A DNA stretch of 64,000 nucleotides. It comes from Paraburkholderia phytofirmans OLGA172. GTDB taxonomy: Bacteria; Pseudomonadota; Gammaproteobacteria; Burkholderiales; Burkholderiaceae. Position 1 is the stretch's first letter; every line of letters begins with the position of its first letter. Under the pieces are notes generated by a model. That model did not search any database. It saw nothing but the letters and a program-made list of their open reading frames with translations, and was not told the DNA's origin. The translations under genes were made by a program, and so were the position numbers. Shown piece by piece: positions 33,958 through 44,637 of this stretch. The stretch spans positions 1,612,001 through 1,676,000 of the forward strand of contig NZ_CP014579.1 in the NCBI RefSeq assembly GCF_001634365.1, written 5' to 3'.

Positions 33958-35394
33958 ATGAATACGACTTGCACGCCTGTCGACGCCGAACGCACGGTTC
34001 TGTACGTATCGAACTCGCCCGATCAGGATCTCGCCAGCTTCCTGGCCGCATCGGGCTGGCAAGCGGTGCACGCCAAAAGCACGGCGATCGCCGAGCGCAT
34101 GATCGAGCGCGGCAATATCAAGGTCGGCCTCGTCGAATTGCCTGGTGACTGCACGTCCCAGCATTTGTCCGCGCTGGCCTCCTGCATGCGGCGTGTCGAA
34201 ACCAATTGGGTCGCGCAGATCGCGCCGGGCCAGTCGGGAAACGAACTGGTCAGCCGCTTCATCCTCGATTATTGCTTCGATTTCGTTACCCGGCCCTGGC
34301 TGAACGAGCGGCTGGTATTCGCGCTCGGCCACGCGCACGGGCTGTCGAGCCTGCGGCACGCGCCAGCCGCACCGGAGCCCTCGCTCGGCCGGCACGGCAT
34401 GGTTGGGCAATGCGAGGCAATGCAGCAGTTGTACCGGCGCATCGACAAATGCGGCGTGACCGAAGCGCCGGTGTTCGTCGCCGGCGAATCGGGCACCGGC
34501 AAGGAGCTGACCGCCCGTGCGATTCACGAGCGCTCGCCGCGCGCCGGCCGGGCGTTCGTCGCGATCAATTGCGCGGCGATTCCGCCGAGCCTGCTGCAAG
34601 CCGAATTGTTCGGCCACGAGCGCGGCGCCTTTACGGGCGCGTTGCAACGTAAGATCGGCCGGATCGAAAGCGCTCACGAGGGCACCCTGTTTCTGGATGA
34701 GATCGGCGACATGCCGCACGAGTGCCAGGCGGTGCTGCTGCGCTTCCTGCAGGAAGGCACCATTGAACGGTTGGGCGGCAATGGGCCGATCAACGTCGAC
34801 GTACGGGTGATTTCAGCGACCCACGTCGATCTGGACAAAGCCGTCGAAGATGGCCGCTTCCGCTCCGACCTGTATCACCGCCTGTGTGTGCTGCGGCTCA
34901 TCGAGCCGCCATTGCGCGAGCGCGGCGGCGACATCAAGCTGCTCGCCAACTATGCGCTCAGCATGTACCGACAAGACGGCGCGCGCAAACTGCGCGGACT
35001 GTCGAGCGACGCGATCGTCGCCATGTCGAATTATTCGTGGCCCGGTAATGTGCGCGAGCTGATCAACTGCGTGCGCCGTGCCGTGGTGATGAGCGAGGGG
35101 CGCTTTATCACGGCGAGCGACCTCGGCTTGCCGGAAGCCGATAACGGACCGGCCGTGACGCTGGCGGAGATCCGCAGCAAGGCCGAAAAGGACGCCATCG
35201 AGCATGCGTTGCAGCGGCACGGCTATAAATTGTCCGAGGCCGCGGCCGAACTCGGCGTTTCACGCGCTACGCTATATCGCCTGATGCATGCGAACCGGCT
35301 GCATCAGGAACCGGCGACCGGGCATGCGTCGAATGCCAATGGCGGCACGGATGCTGACGAGGAATCGGAGCGGCAGGCGCCGTCGCTGGCTTGA
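33958..35394 (+). CDS. Sigma-54-dependent activator with degenerate receiver (VpsR-like)
   Basis: This 478-residue regulator has an N-terminal receiver-like domain (~1-140) that lacks a clear phospho-Asp pocket, an AAA+ domain (GESGTGKE, sigma-54 contact GAFTGA, FLDEIGDMP, RFRSDLYHRL) and a Fis-type HTH (KLSEAAAELGVSRATLYRLM). This layout and the degenerate N-terminus resemble VpsR/BerB-type activators of biofilm and exopolysaccharide genes, some of which bind c-di-GMP. The ATG has a GGGGG-rich upstream site. No target operon is adjacent. A tadZ-like gene lies upstream and a c-di-GMP protein elsewhere in the window. Confidence 0.83.
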   Translation: MNTTCTPVDAERTVLYVSNSPDQDLASFLAASGWQAVHAKSTAIAERMIERGNIKVGLVELPGDCTSQHLSALASCMRRVETNWVAQIAPGQSGNELVSRFILDYCFDFVTRPWLNERLVFALGHAHGLSSLRHAPAAPEPSLGRHGMVGQCEAMQQLYRRIDKCGVTEAPVFVAGESGTGKELTARAIHERSPRAGRAFVAINCAAIPPSLLQAELFGHERGAFTGALQRKIGRIESAHEGTLFLDEIGDMPHECQAVLLRFLQEGTIERLGGNGPINVDVRVISATHVDLDKAVEDGRFRSDLYHRLCVLRLIEPPLRERGGDIKLLANYALSMYRQDGARKLRGLSSDAIVAMSNYSWPGNVRELINCVRRAVVMSEGRFITASDLGLPEADNGPAVTLAEIRSKAEKDAIEHALQRHGYKLSEAAAELGVSRATLYRLMHANRLHQEPATGHASNANGGTDADEESERQAPSLA

Positions 35395-35538
35395 TCTCAC
35401 AGGCCGCCTGAGCGGGCAGACTGCCGCCAGGATTGCCGCGCCGGTTGCTGCGGTCCAGCGCGCCGGATGTCGCAAGCGCCTATCGGATCACCCGTAGCGT
35501 TGCTATGCTGAAAGCCGCTCATCCATCCAGGAGGGGAC

Positions 35539-37200
35539 TTGGCCGATCAGCACACGCCGGCGCCTGTGCGCCGCCCCTCCTCCGTCCTCCCCGCCCAGGC
35601 GAGCCCGTGCGACGCGCTCGCCATCCGCGCTCAGCCGCTTAGCTTCGATCACCCGTGCCGGCGCAAAAAGCTCGCGCTTGCCGCGACCATCCTCGGCTCG
35701 AGCATGGCTTTCATCGACGGCTCCGTGGTCAACGTCGCGCTGCCGTCGATCCAGACCGAACTGGGCGCGAGCGTCGCGGCGATCCAGTGGGTGGTCAATG
35801 CGTATCTGCTGTTTCTCGGTGCGCTGGTGCTGGTGGGCGGCTCGCTCGGCGACAAGCTCGGCCGGCGCACCGTGTTTATTGCGGGAATCGCCTTGTTCAC
35901 GCTGGCTTCGATCGGCTGCGGCGTAGCGCCCAGCGCCGGCGCCCTGATTGCCGCGCGCGCCGTGCAAGGCATCGGCGCGGCGCTGCTGGTGCCGAGCAGT
36001 CTCGCCATCATCGGCGCGGTGTTCAACGACAAGGAGCGTGGCCAGGCGATCGGCACCTGGGCCGGCGTCGGCGCGATCACGTCGGCGCTCGGGCCGGTGG
36101 CAGGCGGCTGGCTCGTCGATGCGTTTTCGTGGCGGTTGATTTTCTTTCTGAACGTACCGATTGCGTGCGCAACCATCGCATTGGCGGTCATCGCCGTGCC
36201 GGATAGCCGGCAGGAAGACGATCTCTCCGGCCCGCACCCTGCGCTCAAGGCGCATACGCTGCCCAGCCTCGACTGGCCCGGCGCCGTCACCGCGGCCACA
36301 GGGCTCGCCGCGTTGACTTACGGCCTGACCCTCGCCGCGGCACGCGGCTTCGGCGACCGCGGGGTGCTGGCATTGATCCTCGGCGGCCTGCTCGTGCTGA
36401 CCGGCTTCGTCGCGCTCGAAGCAAAGACCCGCAATCCGATGATGCCGCTCGACGTGTTCCGTTCGCGCGACTTCGTCGGCGCGAACCTCGTTACGCTGCT
36501 GCTCTACTTTGGGCTGGGCGGTGCACTCTTCTTCCTGCCGTTCACGCTGATCCGCGCGTACGGCTACAGCGCGACCGAGGCAGGCGCCGCGCTGCTTCCG
36601 GTGCCGGTCACGATCGGCCTGTTGTCGCGTTTTACCGGCGGCCTGACAAGCCGTTACGGCGCGCGGGCCCTGCTGGGCATCGGGCCGGTGGTCGCGGCGA
36701 TCGGTTTTGCGATGCTCGCGCTACCCTGGGTACGCGGTGAATATTGGCGCGGCTTCTTTCCTGCGCTTGCCGTGCTCGGGCTAGGAATGACGATTACCGT
36801 CGCACCGTTGACGACGACCGTGATGACATCCGTATCCGCCGCGCGCACGGGCGTCGCCTCGGGCATCAATAACGCCGTCGCCAGGGTGGCGAGTCTGCTG
36901 GCGATTGCGGTGCTCGGGATCGTGTTCGTGTGGTCGCACGACGCGGCGCTCGACGCGCGGCTCGATACGTTGGATATCCCTCAAGCGGCACGTCAGGCGG
37001 CGCACCTGGCCCAAGCCGGCATGGATGCAGCCGCCCCGCCATCCGGCGCCGCGCCAGGCGCTTCGCGTGCCGAAGTGACCCGGGCCCAAGCGGAGGCATT
37101 GGGTGCGGCGCTGCGGGCGGTGACGCTGGTGTCGGCCCTTTGTGCGCTGGCCGGCGCGGCGCTGGCGGCTTTGACGATCCGCTCGCACCGCGAGCCGTAA
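35539..37200 (+). CDS. MFS multidrug efflux pump (DHA2/EmrB type)
   Basis: This 553-residue inner-membrane transporter has TM1 with the DHA2 motif ([18 protein letters not shown]), motif [15 protein letters not shown], motif C-like [14 protein letters not shown] and many further helices, consistent with 14 TMs. It starts at TTG 35539: AGGAGGGG lies immediately upstream and no ATG occurs before TM1. The first ~45 residues are polar. The C-terminal periplasmic-type loop (residues ~480-520) is Ala/Gly-rich. It stands alone; no membrane-fusion partner is next to it. Confidence 0.87.
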   Translation: MADQHTPAPVRRPSSVLPAQASPCDALAIRAQPLSFDHPCRRKKLALAATILGSSMAFIDGSVVNVALPSIQTELGASVAAIQWVVNAYLLFLGALVLVGGSLGDKLGRRTVFIAGIALFTLASIGCGVAPSAGALIAARAVQGIGAALLVPSSLAIIGAVFNDKERGQAIGTWAGVGAITSALGPVAGGWLVDAFSWRLIFFLNVPIACATIALAVIAVPDSRQEDDLSGPHPALKAHTLPSLDWPGAVTAATGLAALTYGLTLAAARGFGDRGVLALILGGLLVLTGFVALEAKTRNPMMPLDVFRSRDFVGANLVTLLLYFGLGGALFFLPFTLIRAYGYSATEAGAALLPVPVTIGLLSRFTGGLTSRYGARALLGIGPVVAAIGFAMLALPWVRGEYWRGFFPALAVLGLGMTITVAPLTTTVMTSVSAARTGVASGINNAVARVASLLAIAVLGIVFVWSHDAALDARLDTLDIPQAARQAAHLAQAGMDAAAPPSGAAPGASRAEVTRAQAEALGAALRAVTLVSALCALAGAALAALTIRSHREP

Positions 37201-37316
37201 AGCGGGTCGCCCTGTCTCACCCACAGTTCGGAAAACAGTGAAACGTCGCGAACAACCGGCCGCCATACTGTTATTCAGGCACCTCAGACCACCACGGCCC
37301 AATCGGGAGCTTCCCC

Positions 37317-37667
37317 ATGACGATTACCTGCTTTATCCGTTATCAGATCGACCCATTCCAACGCGATGCCTTCAACGATTACGCTCGCAACTGGGGCCGC
37401 ATCATTCCCCGCTGCGGCGGTCATCTGATCGGCTACTTTCTGCCCCACGAAGGGACCAACGACGTCGCGTGGGGCTTGATTGCGTTCGACAGCCTCGCCG
37501 CCTATGAAGCCTATCGGGCACGGCTGCGCGGCGACGCCGAAGCGCGGGAAAATTTCCAGCTCGCGCAGACGAAACGCTTCATTCTGCGCGAGGAGCGCAC
37601 CTTCACCGAGGTGGTCGAAGGCACGCTTGGGGTGGCGGCGACGGGCGCGGTGGACGCGACGGAATAG
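37317..37667 (+). CDS. NIPSNAP family protein
   Basis: This 116-residue protein has a dimeric alpha-beta barrel fold of the NIPSNAP type. Blocks seen are [19 protein letters not shown], the [13 protein letters not shown] turn and [19 protein letters not shown]. The ATG has GGGAG upstream. No signal peptide. Members bind or degrade small molecules, but the substrate is not known. It is 116 bp after the efflux pump on the same strand. Confidence 0.85.
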   Translation: MTITCFIRYQIDPFQRDAFNDYARNWGRIIPRCGGHLIGYFLPHEGTNDVAWGLIAFDSLAAYEAYRARLRGDAEARENFQLAQTKRFILREERTFTEVVEGTLGVAATGAVDATE

Positions 37668-37875
37668 GCGTCGACAGGGGCACCGTCTAACAGGCAGGCT
37701 TTTTGCTTTTGGACATTACAATTCGAACCGGCTGGCCGAACCCGCGCGCGGCCACCGAAAGCGGCTACGGATGGAACTTGTACGGTCCAACCGGTGTCGG
37801 TTCAGGGTCACGCCGCCGAACCGATCCACGTATCCCGGCACCACCGTCAGTATCTGGTACCCCGCTTTACACCCT

Positions 37876-40440
37876 ATGCGCAAAATACTTCACGCCTGGT
37901 TTCTCGTTTTTCTCATCCTGAGCGCCTCGCCGGTCTTTGCCGCCGTGGCGCAACCCGCCGCCGCGGCATCCGGCGCCGCGCTCACCCTGACCCCCGAACA
38001 GGCCCGCCAGGCTCTTGGCGTCCTCAATGACCCCGTCCGCCGCGCGCAAGTCAGCGACACGCTCCGGGCAATCGCCGCAGCGGGCGCACTCAGCGCCCAG
38101 CCTGCCTCGGCGGTTGCGGTGGTTGCGGCGGCTTCTGCTCCCGCCGCGGCCAGCAGCGCCGCCGCGCTCGTTCCAGCCACGTTCCAGTCCAATGGGCTCG
38201 CCTCACAGCTGGCGCGTCAGGGCGCGCATTGGGCCGCGCATCTCGGCAAGTCTTTGCGCGGTTCGGTCGCCGCGCTGCTCGACGTAACGTCGGTGCGTGC
38301 CTGGTGGCATTGGCAATCGACCAGCCCGCAAGCGCTTAGCGTGCTGGGTCATGTCGTATGGTCGCTGCTGGCGGCGTTGCTGCCCGCGCTCGGGCTCGAA
38401 TGGCTCGCGCGCCGCTTATTGCGCCGCGCGTATGCGGCGCTTGCCGCGCGTCGCGAACGTGGCGATGACGACGTTGCGCCGCAAGCCGACCTGCCCGGCG
38501 CGTCCACAACAACGCCCACGCCTGCCGCCAGCCAGGCCACCGAAGCCAAAGGCAAGCAGAAGGCCGTGCATCATTTGACGCTCCTGCAGCGTCTGCCGCG
38601 CGCGCTGCTGACGGTGGTGCTGCGCCTGTTGCCGCTGGCGGTGTTCGTCGCCGCGGCGAGCGCGCTGATGTCGATCTTCACCGACGACGGCACGCCGCAA
38701 GACCGGGCGCTCGCTTCGCTGATCGACATCTACGTGCTGTGCCGCCTGATCGTGATAGGCAGCGGCTTCTTCCTGCAGCCTTCCGCGCCGCGCCTGCGTC
38801 TGTTGCGCATGAGCGATGCGTGGGCCGTTTTCGTGCAGCGCTGGATCGTGCGGATCGTCGCCGTGGTCGGCGCAGGGTCGGCGATCGCGGAGATCGCGCA
38901 GTCGCTCGGCCTGAACGACGCGGCGCATCTCGCGCTGCTGAAGGTGGTCGCGCTCGCCGGCCACATCATGATCTCGATCCTGATCCTGCATTGCGCGAAG
39001 CCGGTCGGCGAATTGATCCGCAAGCGCTTTGCCGCGAGCAAATCGCTGGCAATGTTCGGCAATGCGCTCGCCGATGCCTGGGCATGGTTCGCGGTGTTCG
39101 TGGTGATGGCACTATGGTTCATCTGGGCGCTCGACGTGCAGAACGGCTATCGCACCCTGCTGCATCTCGGCGGCATTACGCTGGCGATCCTGGTGGGCGC
39201 GCGGGTCATCGCGATCGTGATTTTCGGCGCCATGGCACGGCTGTTCAATGTACAGGGCGACGCGGAAAAGTCGCTCGTGCAACAGCATGCCTACCGCTAT
39301 TACCCACTGCTGCTGCGGGTCGTCTCGTGGATCATCTGCATCGTCACCGCGCTCGTGCTGCTGCAGGTATGGGGCGTCGACGTGGGCGAGCTGTTCCAGG
39401 CCGGGTCGATCGGCCATCGGCTGGCTTCGGCGCTGGTCACGATCGGCGTCGCTGCCGCGATCGCGCTGGTGGTATGGGAAGCCGCCAACGTGGCGATCGA
39501 ACAGCGGCTGGACCGCTGGACCACGAGCGGCGACCTGGTGCGCGCCGCGCGTCTGCGTACCCTCCTGCCGATGTTGCGCAGCGTGCTCTTCTGCGTGATC
39601 GCGCTGGTGGTGGTGCTCACCGGCCTGAGCGAACTCGGCGTGAACATCGGGCCGCTGCTGGCGGGCGCGAGTATCTTCGGCGTGGCGCTCGGCTTCGGCT
39701 CGCAAAAGCTGGTGCAGGATTTCATCACCGGCATGTTCCTGTTGATGGAAAACGCCATGCAGGTCGGCGACTGGGTCACGCTCGCGGGCGTGTCCGGTAC
39801 GGTGGAATATCTGTCGATCCGCACCGTGCGCCTGCGCGGCGGCGACGGGTCGCTCTATACGGTGCCGTTCAGTTCGGTCTCGACGGTGAACAACACGAAT
39901 CGCGGACTCGGCAATGCCGCAGTAAAGGTGAATATCGTGTTCGGCGAGGATGTCGATCTGGCGATCGACACGCTGAAGGAAATCGGCGCCGCGCTGTGCG
40001 AGGATGAGAAGTTCAAGGACGGCATCCTGTCCGACTTCAGCTTCTGGGGCGTGGATGGAGTGGATGGCTCGGCGGTGACGCTGGCCGGCCAGATCCAATG
40101 CCGCGATAGCGCGCGCTGGGGGGTGCAGCGCGAATTCAACCGGCGCATTCTCGACCAGTTCAGCGCGCGCGGCATCGAAATCGCAAACCCGCAACGGCAT
40201 TTGCTGACCTGGGATCCAGAGAGCGTAGCGGCCAAAATCGAATCGAACGGCGCAGCGAATGACGCCCCCACGGCCCCAGCGAAGGACGAACCGCCTTCAA
40301 CGCCGCCTGCCGACGCTTCGCTGAAGGCGGCTGCCGGGAAGGCCGACGCGCCGGTTGAAGATCAACTGCCCGTCGACCCTAAGCCGGCCGGCGGCCCGGG
40401 AACGCCAGCAAATCCTGGTTCGACTTCTCCGCATGAGTGA
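37876..40440 (+). CDS. MscS-family mechanosensitive channel (large, YbiO-like)
   Basis: This 854-residue protein opens with a Sec signal (HAWFLVFLILSASPVFAA), then an Ala-rich periplasmic domain and about ten membrane helices. A C-terminal MscS core follows: pore helix GPLLAGASIFGVALGFGSQK, LVQDFITGMFLLME, and beta domain DWVTLAGVSGTVEYLSIRT. The last ~90 residues are a Pro/Ala-rich cytosolic tail. It protects against osmotic down-shock. The ATG at 37876 begins the signal; the ribosome site is weak and the upstream open frame is non-coding. Closest in layout to E. coli YbiO (MscM-type). Confidence 0.9.
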   Translation: MRKILHAWFLVFLILSASPVFAAVAQPAAAASGAALTLTPEQARQALGVLNDPVRRAQVSDTLRAIAAAGALSAQPASAVAVVAAASAPAAASSAAALVPATFQSNGLASQLARQGAHWAAHLGKSLRGSVAALLDVTSVRAWWHWQSTSPQALSVLGHVVWSLLAALLPALGLEWLARRLLRRAYAALAARRERGDDDVAPQADLPGASTTTPTPAASQATEAKGKQKAVHHLTLLQRLPRALLTVVLRLLPLAVFVAAASALMSIFTDDGTPQDRALASLIDIYVLCRLIVIGSGFFLQPSAPRLRLLRMSDAWAVFVQRWIVRIVAVVGAGSAIAEIAQSLGLNDAAHLALLKVVALAGHIMISILILHCAKPVGELIRKRFAASKSLAMFGNALADAWAWFAVFVVMALWFIWALDVQNGYRTLLHLGGITLAILVGARVIAIVIFGAMARLFNVQGDAEKSLVQQHAYRYYPLLLRVVSWIICIVTALVLLQVWGVDVGELFQAGSIGHRLASALVTIGVAAAIALVVWEAANVAIEQRLDRWTTSGDLVRAARLRTLLPMLRSVLFCVIALVVVLTGLSELGVNIGPLLAGASIFGVALGFGSQKLVQDFITGMFLLMENAMQVGDWVTLAGVSGTVEYLSIRTVRLRGGDGSLYTVPFSSVSTVNNTNRGLGNAAVKVNIVFGEDVDLAIDTLKEIGAALCEDEKFKDGILSDFSFWGVDGVDGSAVTLAGQIQCRDSARWGVQREFNRRILDQFSARGIEIANPQRHLLTWDPESVAAKIESNGAANDAPTAPAKDEPPSTPPADASLKAAAGKADAPVEDQLPVDPKPAGGPGTPANPGSTSPHE

Positions 40441-40462
40441 AGTACAGGCCGTGCTGATTGCC

Positions 40463-42739
40463 CTACTCCACCTGCCACCAGCGCGGCAACAACCGGCGCA
40501 CTTCCGGCCGCCGGTAGCGGTCGTCGATCAGATGCACCACACCTTGATCCTGCTCCGTGCGAATGACCCGGCCCGCGGCCTGCACGACCTTCTGCAAGCC
40601 GGGATACAGATACGTGTAGTCGTAGCCGCTGCCGAACTTCGCGTCCATCGTGCGGCGCATCTGCTCGTTGACGTCGTTCATCTGCGGCAGGCCGAGCGTG
40701 GCGATGAAGGCGCCGATCAGCTGCTGGCCGACCAGATCGACGCCCTCAGAGAACGCGCCGCCTAACACCGCGAAGCCCACGCCCTGATCCATGGTGCGAA
40801 AGCGCGCGAGGAACGCGTCGCGCGCCGCCTCGTCCATGCCCGGTTCCTGCGCCCACACCGGCAGCGCCGGATGACGCTCGCGCATCAACGCCACCACCCG
40901 CTGCAGATACTCGAAACTGCTCAGGAATCCGAGATAGTTGCCCGGCTGCGCCGCGTACTGCTTCGCGATCAGCTCGACGATCGGCACGAGCGAACGTTCG
41001 CGGTCACGCCAGCGCGTCGATACATGGCCCGCCACATGCACCTGCAACTGCTCGGCGCGGAACGGCCCTTCGACGTCGAGCCAGTTCGTCTGCTCAGGCA
41101 GACCGAGCGTGTCGCGATAGAAATGATGCGGATTGAGCGTGCCGGAAAACATCACCGTGGTGCGCGCGGCAGCGTAGCGCCCCGCGAGGAACGGTGCCGG
41201 GATCACGTTGCGCACGCATAGCGTGGCGCTCGTTTTATCGCGCGGCGCGTAGCGATCCGTGGTGAGCGTAATGTCGAAAATCGAATGCTCGCCGAACTGT
41301 TCCGCCAGCGCGACGAAATGCATCGCGTCGAAGAAAAACCGCAGCGATGCTTCGTCGATTGAAAGCGGTGCGTCGGCCAGTTGATCCGTCACCGCGCCGA
41401 TCAGATTCTGGGCGGCAGAAAGCAGTTTTCCGGGTACGTCGGCATAGACCTGATACGTGTCGGTCTGCGCGCGCTTGACGGCGTTCCACTCGCGCTGCAG
41501 CCGTTCAAGCGGCTTCTTCAACGTCGCAGGTGCGGTTTTGCGGGCGAGCCGGAACGCCGCCTGGTCGAGCGACGCGCTGTACATGCGCCGGGCCCGCTCG
41601 AGCAGGTTGTGCGCCTCGTCGACCAGCACGCCGACACGCCACTGATTGATCTGCGTGAGCGCGTACAGCATCGCGCTGCTGTCGAAGTAGTAGTTGTAAT
41701 CGCCGACCACCACGTCGGACCAGCGCGCCAGCTCCTGTGCGAGATAGTACGGGCAGACATCGTGCTCGAGCGCCGCTTCGCGCACCGACGCCCGGTCGAG
41801 CCGCGGCCCGGCCAACGCCGTGCTGCGAGCTGCATCGAGCCGGTCGTAGAAGCCGCGCGCAAGCGGACAGGACTCGCCGTTGCAGGCCTTGTCGGGATGC
41901 TCGCAGGCCTTGTCGCGCGCGACCAGTTCCAGCGTTCTGAGCGGCAACCGGGCAAGCGGCGGCGCGGCGCTTCGATGGAGCGTTTCGATCGCATCGAGGG
42001 CAAGCGCGCGGCCCGGCGTCTTCGCAGTGAGGAAGAACACACGGTCGATCTGGTCCGCCGCACACGCCTTGAGCAGCGGAAAAATCGTCGCCAGCGTCTT
42101 GCCGATGCCGGTCGGCGCCTGCGCCATCAACGGCTTGCCGTCGCGCGCCGCGCGATACACCGACACCGCCAGTTCGCGCTGCCCGCTGCGGAACTCGCCA
42201 TGCGGAAACTGCAAGGCGCCGAGCGCGGCATTGCGCGCGGCGCGATGGGCCGCTTCCTGCACGGCCCAATCGAGAAAGCGCTCGCATTGCTCGACGAAGA
42301 AAATCTCCAGCTCACGCGCGGTGTGCGTTTCAGTCAGCGACGTTTCCTTCTGACTGCCGATATCGAAGTAGACCAGCGCGACCGTCAATTCGGCGAGCCC
42401 GCGGGCGCGGCACAGCAGATGGCCGTACACCAGCGCCTGCGCCCAATGCAGCGTGCGATGATTGGCCGGCATCCGTTCGAGCGCGCCACGATGGGTCTTG
42501 ACCTCTTCCAGCCGGTTCGACGCCGGGTCGTAACCGTCGGCGCGGCCACGCACGGTCAAACCGCGGTGCATGCCGGTCAGCGTGATCTCGGTTTCGTAGC
42601 CGCTCGCGCGCCGCCCGGCGACCGTCACGTGGCCGGCCATGCCTTCCAGCGAAGTGGGCGCGGGCGTGAAGCGCAGATCCAGATCGCCGCGCCTCGCGGT
42701 GAATTCGCACATCGCCCGCACGGCGACCACGTAAGTCAT
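40463..42739 (-). CDS. XPD/DinG-like helicase with N-terminal RecB-type nuclease domain
   Basis: This 758-residue protein has two parts. Residues ~1-165 carry a PD-(D/E)XK signature: Asp68 (RAD), Glu79-Val-Lys81 (EEVK) and QxxxY (Gln101, Tyr105), as in RecB/Cas4-family nucleases. From ~170 follows a superfamily 2 XPD/Rad3 helicase: Walker A QAPTGIGKT, iron-sulfur type cysteines (ACEHPDKAC, GESC, VCPYY), DEAH box (LVDEAHNLLERA) and motif VI QAAGRVIRTEQDQG. It overlaps the upstream FAN1-like gene by ATGA, so translation is coupled. Role inferred: 5'-3' unwinding and trimming during crosslink or replication-associated repair. Confidence 0.85.
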   Translation of the reverse strand: MTYVVAVRAMCEFTARRGDLDLRFTPAPTSLEGMAGHVTVAGRRASGYETEITLTGMHRGLTVRGRADGYDPASNRLEEVKTHRGALERMPANHRTLHWAQALVYGHLLCRARGLAELTVALVYFDIGSQKETSLTETHTARELEIFFVEQCERFLDWAVQEAAHRAARNAALGALQFPHGEFRSGQRELAVSVYRAARDGKPLMAQAPTGIGKTLATIFPLLKACAADQIDRVFFLTAKTPGRALALDAIETLHRSAAPPLARLPLRTLELVARDKACEHPDKACNGESCPLARGFYDRLDAARSTALAGPRLDRASVREAALEHDVCPYYLAQELARWSDVVVGDYNYYFDSSAMLYALTQINQWRVGVLVDEAHNLLERARRMYSASLDQAAFRLARKTAPATLKKPLERLQREWNAVKRAQTDTYQVYADVPGKLLSAAQNLIGAVTDQLADAPLSIDEASLRFFFDAMHFVALAEQFGEHSIFDITLTTDRYAPRDKTSATLCVRNVIPAPFLAGRYAAARTTVMFSGTLNPHHFYRDTLGLPEQTNWLDVEGPFRAEQLQVHVAGHVSTRWRDRERSLVPIVELIAKQYAAQPGNYLGFLSSFEYLQRVVALMRERHPALPVWAQEPGMDEAARDAFLARFRTMDQGVGFAVLGGAFSEGVDLVGQQLIGAFIATLGLPQMNDVNEQMRRTMDAKFGSGYDYTYLYPGLQKVVQAAGRVIRTEQDQGVVHLIDDRYRRPEVRRLLPRWWQVE

Positions 42740-44532
42740 GTGGTGATCTCCGCCGCCATGTCGGACACGGCGACGTCTTCATCGGCCCATTGCACGTCGA
42801 GCACGCGCACCGGCACGCCGTGCTGCGCGCAGTATGCGAGCCAGCGGATCTGGTTGTCCTGCAAGCGGTCGCCGGGACCCTTGACTTCGATCAACTCATA
42901 ACGGCGCTCGGCCGGCCAGAAGCGAATCAGGTCCGGCAGGCCCGAGCGGTTGCCGCGGATGTCGTGCAGCAGACGCTCGAACCAGAGTTTCAGATGTGCG
43001 GCGGGCAGGCAATCGAGCGCCAACGCGACCAGTTCCGGCGTCAGCAAGCCCCAGAATACGAACGGCGATTGCAGACCCGCCTTGCTGTGCAGATGCCGCA
43101 GAATCGTCTCGCGATAGGCACTGCTGTCGAGTTGCGCCAGACACGCGGCAAATTGCTGCGCGCGGCGCGCATGAAAATCCGGCGCATGCAGGTCGGCCGG
43201 CCCGCGCTGGAACGGATGGAAAAACGCGCCAGGCAGCGCCGCGAACACCGGCTCCCAGCACAGCAAGCCGAACAGCGAGTTGATCAGCGCGTTTTCGACG
43301 TAATGAACCGGCGCCGACTCGCTAGTTAGATGATCGCGGGCGACGTATTCGACCGGCTGCGGCGCCTCAGGCCGCGGCAGCACCAGTGTGCTGCGCTCGA
43401 CCGGCCGTGCGGCAGGCACACGCGCCACCCGCTCGCCGCGCTTGCGCTGCAAACGCGGCAGCATGCGCGCGACACGCTGCATTTCCTCTTCGCTTTCAGG
43501 CCTGGCAGCGGCTTGCGAAGCGAGGGCGAAGGCTTCGTCGAATCGTTCGCTGCGCTCCAGCACGCGCAAGCGCCGATGGCGCGCGCCGGGCCACGCGCAA
43601 CGCTCATAGACGGCAAGTGCAGCGGGCCAGTTCTGTTGACGCTCGCAATGCTGGCCGATACGAAACAGCAGTTTCGCGCGACGCGTTTCGAGCCAGGGGT
43701 TGGAGGTTTCGATCGCTGCGATCGCGGCGAGGAGTTCGTCGATCGCTTCGGCTTCGGCTTCGGCGTCAGCGTCACCCGTGGGCAGCCATTCGAGTGCTTC
43801 GCGGCACGCATGCAGCGCAAGGTATACGTCCACGTCCACGCGTTGCTGGAATGCGCGCGACGACGCAGCGAATGCAACCTTCTCGTACTGGATCACCCCG
43901 AGATCGGCCAGCACGAACTCCGACCAGTCCTGCTGCAGGTTGCCGAAGAACATCAGGCGCAGACGCTCGCAAAGCGGCGCGATGGCGACGTGGAAGACGC
44001 GGTCGGTGGTCTGGCTGTGCCATGTGGACAACGGATGTGCAGTGGCGCTTCGGTCCTCGCCTTCGCTCTTGCCTTCACCGTCACCTTCACCTTCACGTTC
44101 GTAAAACGGCCGCAGCGTTTCCAGCAGACCGGGTTTGCGCAAGCCCTTCGCGCCGGGAATCAACGCGATGACGTCCGCAAAGATCAGCAGCAACTCGGGA
44201 CGGGTGGTGAGCGCGAACAGATCGTCGAGCGTCAGGCCCGGTTCGATGTCGACCCAGCCGAGTTCGGCCAGAGGCGCAACCGCCTGCAAGGGGCAACCGA
44301 TCTCGTCATAAGAAAGACGGCTGGCACGGAACAGCGTGCCCTTGCGCATCAGCATGCGAACCAGCAGCGCACGCGACGGCTGCGGCAAAGCGGCGAAATC
44401 GCGCAGGAAGCCATGTTCGTGCGCGTCCAGCAGATCGTCGTAGCGCTCGGCGAGCCAGGCCAGCGCACGTTCGAAGTTCAGCAGGTAATAAGGGACATCA
44501 GAGCGGATGTCCGACGAAGCATCTGTCACCAC
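42736..44532 (-). CDS. FAN1-like structure-specific nuclease (VRR-NUC)
   Basis: This 598-residue protein has the bacterial FAN1 layout: an N-terminal helical region (YYLLNFERALAWLAERYDDLL), a TPR-like middle (NWPAALAVYERCAWPGARH) and a C-terminal VRR-NUC domain with PD-(D/E)XK residues (GLPDLIRFW and LIEVKGPGDRLQDNQ). FAN1 cleaves 5' flaps and unhooks DNA interstrand crosslinks. The start is a GTG pair at 44532/44529, since no ATG is suitable; the ribosome site is weak. Two acidic low-complexity segments (GEGDGEGKSEGED; DADAEAEAEAIDE) come from short hexamer repeats. It is the first gene of a coupled pair with the helicase. Confidence 0.85.
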   Translation of the reverse strand: MVTDASSDIRSDVPYYLLNFERALAWLAERYDDLLDAHEHGFLRDFAALPQPSRALLVRMLMRKGTLFRASRLSYDEIGCPLQAVAPLAELGWVDIEPGLTLDDLFALTTRPELLLIFADVIALIPGAKGLRKPGLLETLRPFYEREGEGDGEGKSEGEDRSATAHPLSTWHSQTTDRVFHVAIAPLCERLRLMFFGNLQQDWSEFVLADLGVIQYEKVAFAASSRAFQQRVDVDVYLALHACREALEWLPTGDADAEAEAEAIDELLAAIAAIETSNPWLETRRAKLLFRIGQHCERQQNWPAALAVYERCAWPGARHRRLRVLERSERFDEAFALASQAAARPESEEEMQRVARMLPRLQRKRGERVARVPAARPVERSTLVLPRPEAPQPVEYVARDHLTSESAPVHYVENALINSLFGLLCWEPVFAALPGAFFHPFQRGPADLHAPDFHARRAQQFAACLAQLDSSAYRETILRHLHSKAGLQSPFVFWGLLTPELVALALDCLPAAHLKLWFERLLHDIRGNRSGLPDLIRFWPAERRYELIEVKGPGDRLQDNQIRWLAYCAQHGVPVRVLDVQWADEDVAVSDMAAEITT

Positions 44533-44637
44533 GGGGTTTTCACGAAACCTGTATGTTTATACAGTGATCATATCAAAATCCGAGGGAGGGACAGCTGACA
44601 AACGCCTGGTCGGTAGTGGCGTGAGACCCGGCGTTTG

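Noticed and set aside
41381..42901. 506-codon plus-strand frame opposite the helicase
   Set aside because: Shadow frame; the minus strand carries helicase motifs and the coupled FAN1 gene.
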